The position numbers and the translations under genes are program-made. The notes beneath the pieces are model-generated. The model ran no database searches, was not told the DNA's origin, and saw only the letters and a list, made by a program, of their open reading frames with translations. From Bradyrhizobium diazoefficiens (GTDB lineage: Bacteria > Pseudomonadota > Alphaproteobacteria > Rhizobiales > Xanthobacteraceae): a stretch of DNA of 64,000 nucleotides. Where the stretch lies: contig NZ_CP067100.1 of NCBI RefSeq assembly GCF_016616235.1, forward strand, positions 6,507,001-6,571,000, read 5' to 3'. Shown here piece by piece: positions 48,217 to 58,216 of the stretch (position 1 is the stretch's first letter; the number at the start of each line of letters is the position of its first letter).

Positions 48217-48399
48217 TTACCGGCGATGCCCTAGAGAGATGCCGAGCTTGATTGCCTTTTGACGGAGAGAACCTTCCGTCCTTTTCATTGACTTCGCGAT
48301 CTTCGCTACGGGCACCCTCGCCTTGGAGTGCGCGCGAAGTTCTTTGACGTCCGCGTTCGTGTACTCGCGGCGGACTACTTTCTTCACTTTCTTTGCCAT
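48217..48399 (-). CDS. Small basic DNA-binding-like protein
   Basis: 60 residues: MAKKVKKVVRREYTNADVKE, AKIAKSMKRTEGSLRQKAIK, LGISLGHRR. The second half reads as a helix-turn-helix (SMKRTEGSLRQKA) of the kind used by short Myb/SANT-like proteins of rhizobia. GGAG precedes the ATG at 48399. Confidence 0.65.
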   Translation of the reverse strand: MAKKVKKVVRREYTNADVKELRAHSKARVPVAKIAKSMKRTEGSLRQKAIKLGISLGHRR

Positions 48400-48717
48400 T
48401 GCAAATCTCCACTCGTTGTTGAGCGGGGCTTCTAGCACGAAAGATCAAATTAGCAATCTTGCGACGCGTCGCATTTCGTGCGATTTATAGACCGTTTTAG
48501 CGAATTCACTTCCGGCCTGATGCCTGCAGAAGTGCTGCTTTCAATTGAATCAGCCAGAATTGAGATCCTGAAGGGTCTTCCGGACGTGATCGCGGCGCGA
48601 TGTTCGTGCGCGCGTCGTAGTACCGCTGCCAAGTGTGACTCGCATGCGATAGGAGTGATGTTGGGGAGCCGGTCGCGGCGCTGAATCATCCGTGTGTGCG
48701 CCTGCACTGGGATGCAG
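48400..48717. other. No recognisable gene
   Basis: About 320 bases between the small basic protein and the fic pseudogene; short frames only. Confidence 0.4.
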
Positions 48718-50215
48718 TTACTTAGGAAACGCATTCCTGTAACTCGCCTCGACTTTGGCGATCTCATCGTCGGTCAGTTTGGCGGATTCTTTTTCGCGGC
48801 CACGTTTCAACAGAACACCCGTGTTCTGGCGCAGGAAGCGAAACAACAGGTCGACGGTGCCGTCCGGCATGCCGACGATCTCCGTCACGCTACGACTGAA
48901 GGTGTCGTAAGCTTGCAGATATCTGGCTTCCGCCGGCAAATCGACGTCGATCGTCCTTGCCACGCATTCATAGAGGAATTCGGCGTGAGGCGTGGCGTCG
49001 AAAAAACGATAGAAATCGGCCGTCTCATTGAGGACCCGAACATTCCCTTTGTCTGTCGGCTCCCATTTGATGAAGGGCAGCAGGCGGGCCGAATAGCTTT
49101 CAAGAGTGCGCCGGTAATCGTTAATGCAATCCAGGATAGCGGCGGAGACTGGAAACACCATGCCCGGCGGATTTAAGCCGCATTCCGCCAGAATATGATG
49201 GATCAGATATCGGTGCAGCCGGCCGTTGCCGTCCGCGAATGGGTAGATATAGATAAACCCGAAGGCGAGGACTGCGGCGGCAAGGACCGCGTCCAGATCC
49301 GGCGCTGCCTTGCGGTCGAACGCGACGAGCCCCTCGATCAAGGACGGCAGGTCCTCGTGCCTTGCGCTGAAATGGTCCGGCAATGGCGCGCCGGAGTCGC
49401 GGTCCCGGTCGCCCACAAAGCTCCCCTCGTTGCGCAGGCCCAGCAGCACAAAGCGATCGTCGCCGATGACGATGCGTTGCAGGCGCAGCAGTTCGTCGAG
49501 GTCGATCGGCTTGCGCCCGGCTTCGTCAATGGCTCTACCCCAGCGTTGAATACGCTCCTGCGGCGGATGCTCGCCTTCGATCTCAAAGCTTGAGCGCGAG
49601 TCCTTTAGCAGCAGGAAGGCGGCCGTGCGCGCCAGCACGTCGGCGGGCAAGTCGGCAATAACCTCACGTGCGCGCGCCGGCAGGTTGCGTTTGGTGAATT
49701 CACGTAAGGTCTCTGTCCGGAAGATCATCGGGCAGAAGGACGGCGTCCCAGGCAAATTGCTTTTGACGCGGTGACGCGTGGAGGTAACCGCGGCTGCTGT
49801 CCATTGCAGATCGGGATCGACAACCTGCACGTAAGTGCCCTTCTCTGCAGCCGGCAGATCGAGGGTCTTGCCGAGCAGCCACTCGTACAGAAACCAGCTC
49901 CGTCGGGCATAGGTGCCGGTCGGGGTGCCCCTGACCATGGCCTCGATCGGCTCTGGTCCGGTTGCCTGAAACAGGGCTTTGAGACCAGCAGGTCCAGCCC
50001 TTCGTATTTGAGAGCGAAGGTCAGATGTCCTTCAAGGCTGGCCGGCGGCGCGTGGCGTGGCGTGTAATGTGCCAACCGTCTTGCTGGTACGTCTTATGGC
50101 GCGGGCCGACGGCGGATAGCGTGCGCGGCATCGGAACTTTCAAGCCGACGGCGTCGATCAGCGCCGCGTATCCCACCGGTGTGGCGCGTTCGGGTAGCCT
50201 TGAGCCGTGAAAAGT
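48718..50215 (-). pseudogene. fic family gene, broken, active-site His lost
   Basis: About 500 codons of a Fic (AMP-transferase) protein. The N-terminus reads TPVGYAALIDAVGLKVPMPR and TYQQDGWHI, then shifts at about 50065 to the frame with ASLEGHLTFALKYEGLDLLV, and again at about 49985 to the long frame (MVRGTPTGTYARRSWFLYEW onward). Each join needs one base. In the long frame the inhibitory-type motif SSFEIEGE is present. The catalytic motif HPFxDGNGR reads YPFADGNGRLHR: the His codon is TAC at 49243-49245. Fic enzymes transfer AMP to target proteins through that His, so it would be inactive even without the frameshifts. Confidence 0.85.
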
Positions 50216-50823
50216 CGTGATAGGCTCTGAAAAACGATATTTGCGGGTCGTGGCAGCCGAGCTTGCCGGTGAGGCAATTGGCATGAAAAATCGAAATTTT
50301 CTACGAAAATCCATAACTTTTAGCCCGTTTGCGTGAAATATAGGGTCTCGTGACTAGAGGGGATGGTGCGGAGCGGGCGTTTCCTTGCTGACCTGATGGA
50401 TAGAGCATGGTCGTTTCGGCAGGAGACGCGCCAATGCAAACCGCGTGACGTTGGCTATCAGTGATCCGCACCGGCCGGCAGTGGTGTCAGGATCAGCCCA
50501 TTCAGGAGGCGGCGCATTTGCGCTCAGTTGGATCGCCTCGATTTCAAGCTGGGGTTTGAAGGTGAGCGGACGACCGCGGGCTTCCCTCGCGTTGGGACTG
50601 CGGGCGCAAATGACTTTTCCAGGCCGACGGCGTTCTGACTATCTGGGCAAATTCAGCACCGTCAGAAAGCGTTCGCCCTGTTCGCGGGCGACGCGCCGGC
50701 GCTCACGGCGTACGCGCCGACCGTGGTGCGTCAACGCCGCAAGCTGCGATGGGCAAAACTTTGGAGCAATCAGGTTGAGATTTTCGGCCGCCGGCGTTGA
50801 ATCACTACGACGAGCTTCCATAC
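50216..50823. other. No recognisable gene
   Basis: Noncoding stretch between fic and the partial repeat module. Confidence 0.4.
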
Positions 50824-51171
50824 TAGTCGTCTGGTGCGTTCGGCCCAATCCTGGCCGCTGGTCGCCAGGACCATCATGGTACGCGTGAGGCCCGCCATCG
50901 CGGCCAATCCGTCCGGATAGCTCACCAGCACTGCCAGGCACTATGTGACCTCGAGGTCACCGCCTCGCGATTATCGCCACATCGTCGGCGCATGCGACAG
51001 AGCTTCGTGGCCGACCTGCCGCAGACTGTCGGGCGACGTTTCCCCCTTGGTGGCGGCTTCTAGAATTTTGGACGCCACATGGGTGCGGGCGCCGGTCTCG
51101 TGACGGGACACGCCCTCGCAGACCTCTTCCAGGACCGCGCGCAAGAGCGCGGTGGTAGCCGTATTCAACAT
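50824..51171 (-). repeat. Diverged partial second copy of module at 46 kb
   Basis: It includes the 66-residue gene (50971-51171) and a truncated copy of the 130-residue gene, ending in VSYPDGLAAMAGL, TSGQDWAERTRR. The match with 45935-46534 stops at 50824. Confidence 0.75.
50971..51171 (-). CDS. Small hypothetical, paralogue of the 63-aa protein at 46.3 kb
   Basis: 66 residues: TALLRAVLEEVCEGVSRHET, THVASKILEAATKGETSPDS, LRQVGHEALSHAPTMWR. Its frame is intact, whereas its partner gene is truncated. Confidence 0.55.
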   Translation of the reverse strand: MLNTATTALLRAVLEEVCEGVSRHETGARTHVASKILEAATKGETSPDSLRQVGHEALSHAPTMWR

Positions 51172-52436
51172 TGGGAAGCCCCCAGCGGAAAGTCCCCTCC
51201 TAGCAGGTTTCTTCCTCCCGGAGATTCAACAGTGTTAAACTGACGGAAAACTTTTACGAGCCTCAAGGTCGCGGCGTGCATCGCGCGCTTTTGCTCGCCA
51301 TCTTCATGCGAGTTCAGCGTGCTCGGCGGTCACGATGCGCTCGTGCTCAAATTCGGCCTTGCTCGCTTCCGACCGGAGGGGACCTATCCAGCGTCAGCCC
51401 CAAATCTGCCTCAAGACAATGACCATGGGTGCGGACGCAAACCTCCGACGGGAGGATCGTCAGTCTGTGGGTAACGGTTGAATCGAACTGAACACAGTCT
51501 CCAGGATAGGCCGCGCCAATCCCCATGGCCACGCTGCCGACAACGGACTGCAGAGCTCGGATCAACAGGCGCGCGGACATTCTCCTGCATCATCACCCGC
51601 AGAAGCGATGAAACGATTTTTGCGCGCAAGAGGACGCGCGTCCTCAATTCTGCGCCGAGACGGCAGCTACGCGCGCGAAAGAAGAGTACATTCCCGGGAC
51701 TCTTAGCACGGGCCCGCCTAAAGCGGTCTCGCTCGCACAACCCCTCACGTCCGTCAGCTGGCGGTCAGCTTCGCTGACTATGACCCCTCGCGGGCTCATC
51801 AGCCGTCGGCAATGTAAACGAATCACCGATAGGAACTCAACTGACCATGGATCGCCGAACCGGCCGCTACATCCACTTTTTAAATGGCGCGCGAGCGATG
51901 CAAGGCGAGCTTGTCCACTGAAGCAATTCCGACGAATGGAGCTGGATCCGACCAGGTAGAGTGTCTCCAATGCCATGCTGAGCTGTGAGACGTTCTCGAA
52001 GCAGTCAAAGTGATCCTCCATTGATCTAGCAGCGCGCCGCAGGCTGCCTGGCGAGAACATCATCTCGGTCCACAGCTGAGTTCAGCCAAGGCGCCCCCCC
52101 GCTCCGTGATGATCCAGTCTCTGAAGTGAGCCGAATTCAGTTCCTGCCTGCTGCTTCAAAAGCCTGATTGTTTGGCAGAGCGCGATGACCAGGGCAGAAG
52201 CGGGAACGAGCCGACGAAGACACCTACAGCGCCGAGACGAGCGGCACTCTCGGGCGACAAATCGAATCCGAGAACCACGCTGCGCCGCATGAACCCTTAT
52301 CGGCGGACATATGACGGCTGATGATCGGAGCTTATCAACACCAGCATCGTGGTGAGTCGTAGCGGGCCGCGTTCGCTTTGGCCACGAGTTCGGACCTTCG
52401 ACCGACAATTGAAACACACAGAATAGGAGATGAATC
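51172..52436. other. No recognisable gene
   Basis: Minus frames 51644-52063 and 52082-52450 exist but match no family. A GTCAGC-type inverted repeat near 51748 was considered and left unassigned. Confidence 0.4.
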
Positions 52437-52598
52437 ATGCACTGGCGCACACCAAGACTACAGCTGAATGAGGGCGATGGCTATTTTTCGTCTGGTGCCT
52501 CGAAGCCCCTGAGGACCCGGAGCCGGTGGCCGCTCGCGGCCCTTGCCCTCACCTTGATGCTTTGGGGCGCGCTATTGCTCTTCGCCACGTTCTCGTAA
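52437..52598 (+). CDS. Small membrane protein
   Basis: 53 residues, [20 protein letters not shown], then a single span ([20 protein letters not shown]). AGGAG stands 8 bases before the ATG. Short, single-span, unknown function. It lies about 220 bases before the IS630 element. Confidence 0.55.
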   Translation: MHWRTPRLQLNEGDGYFSSGASKPLRTRSRWPLAALALTLMLWGALLLFATFS

Positions 52599-52819
52599 GC
52601 GCCAAGCCATCCGCGGGCTCGCGGCCATCTGGCCGCGCTCCCGCTGGCCTACACGAGCAGGCACACTCGATGGATCGAGATATCAGCGAATGCCACTTTC
52701 GAGCTCAACAACACGCCCCTCAGCGCCACAAAGCCCATGTGCGTTCCACAAGCACACCGTTGGTTCCAAGGATTGCCTCGTGCAGGTGGCAATGCCGTTC
52801 CCAGTACGACTCGCAGCTA

Positions 52820-54024
52820 GTGTCCCGAGTCACAAGTTCGCAATCATAGATTCGCAGGAGATTCGCGTCGCTGTGCCAGAATGGAGGCAAACAGCGAGGG
52901 AGTCTGCGATGGCGATCGGGCAACTTGCTCCCCTGATACTGAGCGATGATGAGCGTGCCGAACTGACGTCGCTGGCGATGCGGCGGAAGACGGCGCAGGC
53001 GCTGGCTCTGAGAGCCCGGATCGTGCTGGCCTGCGCGGAAGGCGGTCAGAACAAAGAAGTGGCGGCCAAGCTGGGCTTGGACCGGTCGACGGTAGGCAAA
53101 TGGCGTCGGCGTTTTGTGGAGCGGCGCGTGGACGGGCTGCATGACGAGCCGCGCTCGGGGGCGCCACGCACGATTGACGACGCCCGCGTTGAAGCCGTGA
53201 TCGTGAAGACGCTTGAGAGCCTTCCAGAGGACGCCACACATTGGAGTTCCCGTGGCATGGCGAAGGCCAGCGGATTGTCGGTGTCAACGGTGCAACGTGT
53301 TTGGCGGGCCTTTGGACTGCAGCCCCATCGGATGGAGACGTTCAAACTCTCGAGTGATCCAAACTTCGTGGCTAAGGTGCGCGATGTCGTGGGACTTTAT
53401 GTCTCGCCGCCGGAGCGCGCCATCGTTCTCTGCGTGGACGAGAAGTCACAAATCCAGGCGCTGGACCGTAGCCAGCCGATGCTGCCGATGCGCCCCGGCC
53501 AAGCGGCCCGAAGGAGCCATGACTACAAAAGGCATGGCACCACATCTCTGTTCGCCGCCCTCGATATTGCGACCGGACGAGTCATTGGCAAGTGCTACGG
53601 GCGCCATCGCGCCGCCGAATTCCGCAGGTTCCTCGACGAGATCGAAGCAAGCGTGCCGGCCGAGCTCGACGTTCACCTGGTCATGGACAATTACGCCACG
53701 CACAAGACGCCGTTGATCCAGAGATGGCTGGTAAAACGGCCACGCTGGCACGTGCACCTGACCCCGACCAGTTCGTCATGGCTCAACCAGGTGGAGCGCT
53801 TCTTCGCGCTCCTCACCGACAAGAAGATCAGGCGTGGCGTCTATCGCAGCGTAGCTGCCCTCAGGGCAGACATCTCCTCATTCATCGAACGACACAACGC
53901 CGATCCCAAACCGTTCCGATGGACCAAATCCGCCGATGACATCCTTGCTTCCATCGAGCGCTTCTGCCGTTACAATGCCCCGGCAAAGCAAGACGCAAGC
54001 TTGCGAACTTCTGGTTCAGGACAC
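52820..54024 (+). mobile_element. IS630-type insertion sequence
   Basis: About 1.2 kb. Left end GTGTCCCGAGTCACAAGTTC and right end (reverse complement) GTGTCCTGAACCAGAAGTTC are imperfect inverted repeats (about 4 mismatches in 25). Both are flanked by TA (52818-52819 and 54025-54026), the target duplication of IS630 elements. The transposase is intact; its stop codon TAG uses the right TA. I see no second copy. Confidence 0.88.
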
Positions 54025-54027
54025 TAG
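52909..54027 (+). CDS. IS630 family transposase
   Basis: 372 residues. N-terminal helix-turn-helix ([20 protein letters not shown]) precedes the DDE catalytic domain: first Asp in [13 protein letters not shown], second in [13 protein letters not shown], Glu in [14 protein letters not shown]. The frame is open 73 codons further upstream, but the ATG at 52909 is preceded by GGGAG. The gene is intact. Confidence 0.92.
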   Translation: MAIGQLAPLILSDDERAELTSLAMRRKTAQALALRARIVLACAEGGQNKEVAAKLGLDRSTVGKWRRRFVERRVDGLHDEPRSGAPRTIDDARVEAVIVKTLESLPEDATHWSSRGMAKASGLSVSTVQRVWRAFGLQPHRMETFKLSSDPNFVAKVRDVVGLYVSPPERAIVLCVDEKSQIQALDRSQPMLPMRPGQAARRSHDYKRHGTTSLFAALDIATGRVIGKCYGRHRAAEFRRFLDEIEASVPAELDVHLVMDNYATHKTPLIQRWLVKRPRWHVHLTPTSSSWLNQVERFFALLTDKKIRRGVYRSVAALRADISSFIERHNADPKPFRWTKSADDILASIERFCRYNAPAKQDASLRTSGSGH

Positions 54028-54653
54028 ACGCGATCGAGCCAAGCCCATCCCCATGGGTGCGATCAAGGCACCAGCTGCGTCGATGCGGTTGGTCGACCCG
54101 GGCTGCATACGGAAACTGCCGAGAGCGCAACTCCCCTGAACGATCATGCAGCAGCTCCTGCTTGCGCTCTCTAACGTCAAAGGCGCAAGTTCCCGCATAT
54201 TCGGCATCCGGACTCAATTGGCTCGCGGGCGGTGACCATGTTGATGCAGCACGTCGCTGAAGCTTGCAACGAGCGCACGCGATGTCCAAACCGACTTGTT
54301 TTCGGACCGTTCGGCAGCGCTTACAGCTCCTGAAGCACGCTTCGTCAGAAGACCGCTCCTGACCGACCGCTATCCCTGTTTATGCCGTACTCCATCAAGA
54401 TGCCGCAGCACCTTGGAATTCGGTTCACTCCGACTGAAGAAGATCGTGCGAGACATTTGCCGCGCCAATCGACAAATTGATCATCGATCTAAAACATGAG
54501 TGATGGCGTTTTGCGCGAGAACAAGGCGGCCCCGGTTCAGGTGTCGTAATTTGGATTGATCCCGAATGGCAAGCCTGGATCTGCGCGGGTTGCGAGGTCG
54601 CGCACCGCCGGGCCGTTTTTCTGTTCATCCGAGCGCAGCAGCAAGAGGCAGAT
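54028..54653. other. No recognisable gene
   Basis: About 626 bases between the IS and a small protein; no gene seen. Confidence 0.4.
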
Positions 54654-54848
54654 ATGCGCACCATCACTTTCCTCTGTCCGATCACACGAGTTATGGTTCA
54701 GCATCGGCTAATGGACGACGAAGCGGCCGAACACCAGTTTCAAGGCGTCTTTTGCCCCGCCTGTTCCCGGCTGCACTTTGTAGATCGCAAGACCGGAAAG
54801 CTGCTAGGCAGGAAGACGAATGACGGCGCGTCCTCACAAACCGGCTGA
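54654..54848 (+). CDS. Small zinc-ribbon-like protein
   Basis: 64 residues: MRTITFLCPITRVMVQHRLM, FQGVFCPACSRLHFVDRKTG. CPxT near the start and CPAC near the middle are likely zinc ligands, and the whole resembles short hypotheticals common in Bradyrhizobium. Confidence 0.6.
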   Translation: MRTITFLCPITRVMVQHRLMDDEAAEHQFQGVFCPACSRLHFVDRKTGKLLGRKTNDGASSQTG

Positions 54849-54856
54849 AGTACGGC

Positions 54857-55091
54857 GCAGCCGAAGGCCACTCCGCTTGCGATACGCGCGCATTTGGCTC
54901 CGAGTACCAGCACCGAGGGCGTGCACATCTGCCTGCGGGCGAAAACAACAGGCGAGGTCGACGCGTTTCATGCCACAGCGCTTGCGAGCGGCGGCGCATC
55001 CAATGGCGCGCCGGGCATCCGTCCGCATGGCCGCGTGCATTACTACGCAGCCTTCGTCGTCGATCCTGATGCAACCGGATCGCGGCGGTGA
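54857..55091 (+). pseudogene. Glyoxalase/VOC family relic
   Basis: One frame reads TSTEGVHICLRAKTTGEVDA, FHATALASGGASNGAPGIRP, YYAAFVVDPDATG, clearly the C-terminal half of a VOC-superfamily dioxygenase/glyoxalase. The upstream part (YGAAEGH) sits in another frame and the N-terminal half is missing. Confidence 0.65.
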
Positions 55092-55112
55092 CGTTTCCGG
55101 CTGAATAATCTT

Positions 55113-55718
55113 CTAGAGCTTCCGCGCGATCTCCGGGGCGAGCTGCTTTTCCGCCTCGGCGATCTGGGCCGCCGCCGATTTCAGCTTCGGCAGAATATCC
55201 TCGACGCGATCGGCCTTGAGGATATCGACCGAAAAGCCGACGCGGATGAACTCGGTCTGGCGCATGTGCGACAGCAACAAGAACAGTGGATCCCAGAAAT
55301 TGTCGATATTGGCGAGCAGCACGGGCTTGGCGTGACGGCCAAGCTGCTTCCAGGTCAGTTGCTCGACCAACTCCTCCAGGGTGCCCACGCCGCCCGGCAG
55401 CGCCACGAAAGCGTCGGAGCGCTCGAACATCAGCCGCTTGCGCTCGTGCATGTCGGGGGTGACGATCATCTCCTGCACCCGAGCCAGTGCTTTCTCGCGC
55501 TTCCGCAGGAATTCGGGAATGATGCCGGTGACGATGCCGCCGTGATCCAACACGGAGGTCGCAACCGAGCCCATCAGGCCAAGCGAGCCGCCGCCATAGA
55601 CCAGGCGGATGCCGTTCTCGGCGAGCGCCTTGCCGAATGCCTTGGCACCTTCGGTGAAGTGGGGATTGGTTCCGCGACCGGAGCCGCAATAGACACAGAC
55701 GGTTTTGATCGTGCTCAT
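55113..55718 (-). CDS. LOG-family cytokinin-activating phosphoribohydrolase
   Basis: 201 residues of the TIGR00730/LOG family. VCVYCGSGRGTNPHFTEGAK and LVYGGGSLGLMG match its start; the signature PGGVGTLEE is at LPGGVGTLEELVEQLT. The enzyme releases the free base from cytokinin nucleoside 5'-monophosphates (or other nucleotides); it was earlier annotated as lysine decarboxylase. The start at 55718 fits homologues; the frame is open further. It is GC-rich like core genes and lies downstream of the SDR and nod genes on the same strand. Confidence 0.88.
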   Translation of the reverse strand: MSTIKTVCVYCGSGRGTNPHFTEGAKAFGKALAENGIRLVYGGGSLGLMGSVATSVLDHGGIVTGIIPEFLRKREKALARVQEMIVTPDMHERKRLMFERSDAFVALPGGVGTLEELVEQLTWKQLGRHAKPVLLANIDNFWDPLFLLLSHMRQTEFIRVGFSVDILKADRVEDILPKLKSAAAQIAEAEKQLAPEIARKL

Positions 55719-56033
55719 TGGCACCATGATACATTGCAACGAAGTCTTTCGATCGTCCAAGGTGTTGCGATGAATGACCGGAGCCGATTTGCATCTGAAC
55801 CCGCAGGCTTTGCCTTGACGGGCTCCTGATCGCAAACGGCGCTGTTCGGCAACGCGACCGCAAGAGCAAGCGCAAATGTCTTGCACCTTGGTCCGGCACA
55901 GCGGATCTCGTGACCAGATTTCTGGCCTGAATTCCTTGATCTGCCTCTTCTTTGCCGTTTCGATTGACGGTCGCAGGTGCCGGCCAGGGAGACAACGCTT
56001 GTGTCGTGCACGTATCGCTCCATCTTCGGCCGA

Positions 56034-56867
56034 TCAGAGGTGTTGGCCACCATTGATCGGCACTTCCACGCCGGTAATATAACTGGCGTCATCCGAACAC
56101 AGGAAGAAGATGAGTTTAGCGACCTCTTCAGGGGTCCCCACCCGGCGCAGCGGAATGTTCGGTACGACCCGTGCTTCCGTATCTGGTGACAAAATGTCCG
56201 TCTTGATCTCGCCCGGGGCGATCGCATTCACACGAATTCCATGCGGCGCATAGTCGTGAGCCATCTCGCGTGTGAGACACGCAAGAGCGGCTTTCGAAGT
56301 CGCGTATGCGCTGCCGGCGAAGGGGTGCACCCGGGAGCCTGCAATTGAAGTCACGTTGACGATTGATCCGGACGCGGCTTTCAATTCGGCAAAGAGCCCT
56401 TGCGCTAGCAGAATTGGAGCCACCAAATTGAGATGGAATACATCCATCCAGGTCTCGATCGAGGTCGCCAACGATGTTAGTCGTGCGCCGCTCGACGTCT
56501 TCGGTGACATCGCTGCATTGTTGATCAGGGCGTGCAACGGCGCGCCCGCGAGGCGCTCTTTGACGTCCGCGATGGCGCGCGGCAGCAAGCGATGGTCGCT
56601 GAGGTCGAGCTGGACATGACCATTGGATGCGCCCTCCCAAGGGCATCGCCGGGCATCGATCGGCTGGCGCGCACAAGAAATGATACGCCAGCCGGCGTCC
56701 GAAAACAGCTTTCCGGTGGCGTAACCTATGCCACGCGATGCTCCGGTCAGCAGCAGCGTCTTTCGTTCTCTCCGCCGGGCGCGGGCCTTATCGGGTTTGG
56801 AACTGCGCTCGTTGTCAACCGACATTGGTCTGGCGACCGCATCTTTGTTCGGCAGATCGGCCCTCAA
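56034..56867 (-). CDS. SDR-family oxidoreductase next to nod operon
   Basis: 277 residues of the short-chain dehydrogenase fold. TLLLTGASRGIGYATGKLFS is the NAD(P)-binding glycine loop; NNAAMSPK follows; the catalytic Tyr and Lys are in SAYATSKAALACL; EVPINGGQHL ends the protein. AGGAGG stands 5 bases before a TTG start. It is about 440 bases downstream of nodH on the same strand. NodG in other rhizobia is an SDR of the FabG type, but this one has an N-terminal extension and may be unrelated. Confidence 0.85.
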   Translation of the reverse strand: MRADLPNKDAVARPMSVDNERSSKPDKARARRRERKTLLLTGASRGIGYATGKLFSDAGWRIISCARQPIDARRCPWEGASNGHVQLDLSDHRLLPRAIADVKERLAGAPLHALINNAAMSPKTSSGARLTSLATSIETWMDVFHLNLVAPILLAQGLFAELKAASGSIVNVTSIAGSRVHPFAGSAYATSKAALACLTREMAHDYAPHGIRVNAIAPGEIKTDILSPDTEARVVPNIPLRRVGTPEEVAKLIFFLCSDDASYITGVEVPINGGQHL

Positions 56868-57302
56868 ACACGCCTCCTATCAGGTTACGCTCAACCTTCT
56901 TGGTGCAGGAATTGGGCCATCTCTACCGACAGAGTGATTCACGCGTTTTGCGAAGCTAAGTCCTGTGGTTTGCGACCTGCTTGGCGAGTTCGAGACACCA
57001 AGTCCGTTGGCTTTCCGACAGCGGCACCGCGGGGACCGCGCCACAGGACCTTCTTCCTTCGCGCACAGCTGCGCACAACTTCGCTCAGTAGATCTGGGCT
57101 GCAAGCGCGAGTGAAGGTCCTGCCGATGTTGAACGCCGCCGCACGCGGCTCATCCTCGAGCAGTCATCAGCAACCATGCGGCCATCCAATGACGCATGCC
57201 AATTCGAGATGCCTGCTCGCGGGTAACCCCAACCGTTCATAGCGCTGCTCTTGCCTCCACCAGGGGGCATTTGAACGCAGGCGCCCCGGCATAGAGCAAT
57301 TC
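56868..57302. other. Gap between nodH and the SDR gene
   Basis: About 435 bases with no gene and no nod box. Confidence 0.4.
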
Positions 57303-58049
57303 TCAGGCGTCAACAGCCTCAAAGTACTTGGCGTAAGGTCCTTCTTTGAATTCGCGACGCAACTGATCAAAGTTCTCTACGGTTTGGTCTAGCGGTCGCA
57401 CTTCCTGGCGCTGCAGCTTGAGGCGACCGGAAACAGGCCGCACAGGAAGGCCGAGGAATTCCCAAACCCGCTCCAAGCACAGGCGCGGCTCGCGAAGAAG
57501 CCTCTCATACTTGAGCTCAAGGATATTGGACGAGGCGAACGACTGCCTGATCCTGTCGTGGAACTCAGCGGTGGCCTTGAAGTAGGTTTCGCAGGTGCTG
57601 AGGCTTAGGCTGACGAGCGGCGGTGGCTTGCCGTCGCTGTCAGAGTCGTATTTCAACCATTCACCGGTTTGCCTCGCCTGCACGAGTGAGCGGAGAGATT
57701 CCAGCGGATTTCGACGACACACGACGACCTTAAGGCGCGGCCAACCGGCCAGCTCAGCCATCATCCCCGGACGGTGATGAAACTGCGGCTCGTTGATCTT
57801 GCAGCCAACATGCGTCACATCGTTTTTGTCGCTCCGTGCTGGATAGCGCAAGTAGGCACACTCCAGAAGCTCACGATCGCTACCTAGGAGCCGCGCCTTG
57901 TCGGGCCAATTTGGATCAAACTCATTGAGCAATTCCCCATTGCTCACCACGTTTGGATGTTCATTGAGCAATTCTTCCAGATAATGGGTGCCGGTCCTCG
58001 GCATCGCGAGGATGACGAATGGCTCAGGCGATCGTTCGGATTTCAACAT
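57303..58049 (-). CDS. nodH: Nod factor sulfotransferase (NodH)
   Basis: 248 residues, the length of Sinorhizobium NodH. The PAPS 5'-phosphosulfate loop is ILAMPRTGTHYLEELLNEHP; VGCKINEPQFHHRP, the 3'-phosphate region (VVVCRRNPLESLRSLVQARQ), and the C-terminal RQEVRPLDQTVENFDQLRRE all match NodH as I know it. It adds sulfate from PAPS to the reducing-end glucosamine of the Nod factor. AGGAG lies 9 bases before the ATG at 58049. It is 167 bases after nodJ with no nod box between, so it is probably cotranscribed. nodH is unusual in Bradyrhizobium. No nodPQ genes for PAPS supply are in the window. Confidence 0.9.
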   Translation of the reverse strand: MLKSERSPEPFVILAMPRTGTHYLEELLNEHPNVVSNGELLNEFDPNWPDKARLLGSDRELLECAYLRYPARSDKNDVTHVGCKINEPQFHHRPGMMAELAGWPRLKVVVCRRNPLESLRSLVQARQTGEWLKYDSDSDGKPPPLVSLSLSTCETYFKATAEFHDRIRQSFASSNILELKYERLLREPRLCLERVWEFLGLPVRPVSGRLKLQRQEVRPLDQTVENFDQLRREFKEGPYAKYFEAVDA

Positions 58050-58216
58050 TGCGACAGCTCCTGATTGACAAGGTCGAGACAGTTCGACCCCTACCAATGA
58101 GGCAAGGTCAGGCCACACGTGATACTATCGTTCCATAAAGCGGATATAAGAGCATCCTTGCCGCCGGCCTCCGTGACTTTTCCGCAGAACCGATTCACAC
58201 TATGTTTGGCGTTTGT

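Noticed and set aside
50245..50345. AT-rich inverted string near the fic start as an operator or attachment site
   Set aside because: Only short imperfect symmetry; no tRNA or integrase nearby.
51745..51775. GTCAGC inverted repeats as a tts box
   Set aside because: The spacing and central TCG do not fit, and no effector-like gene follows.
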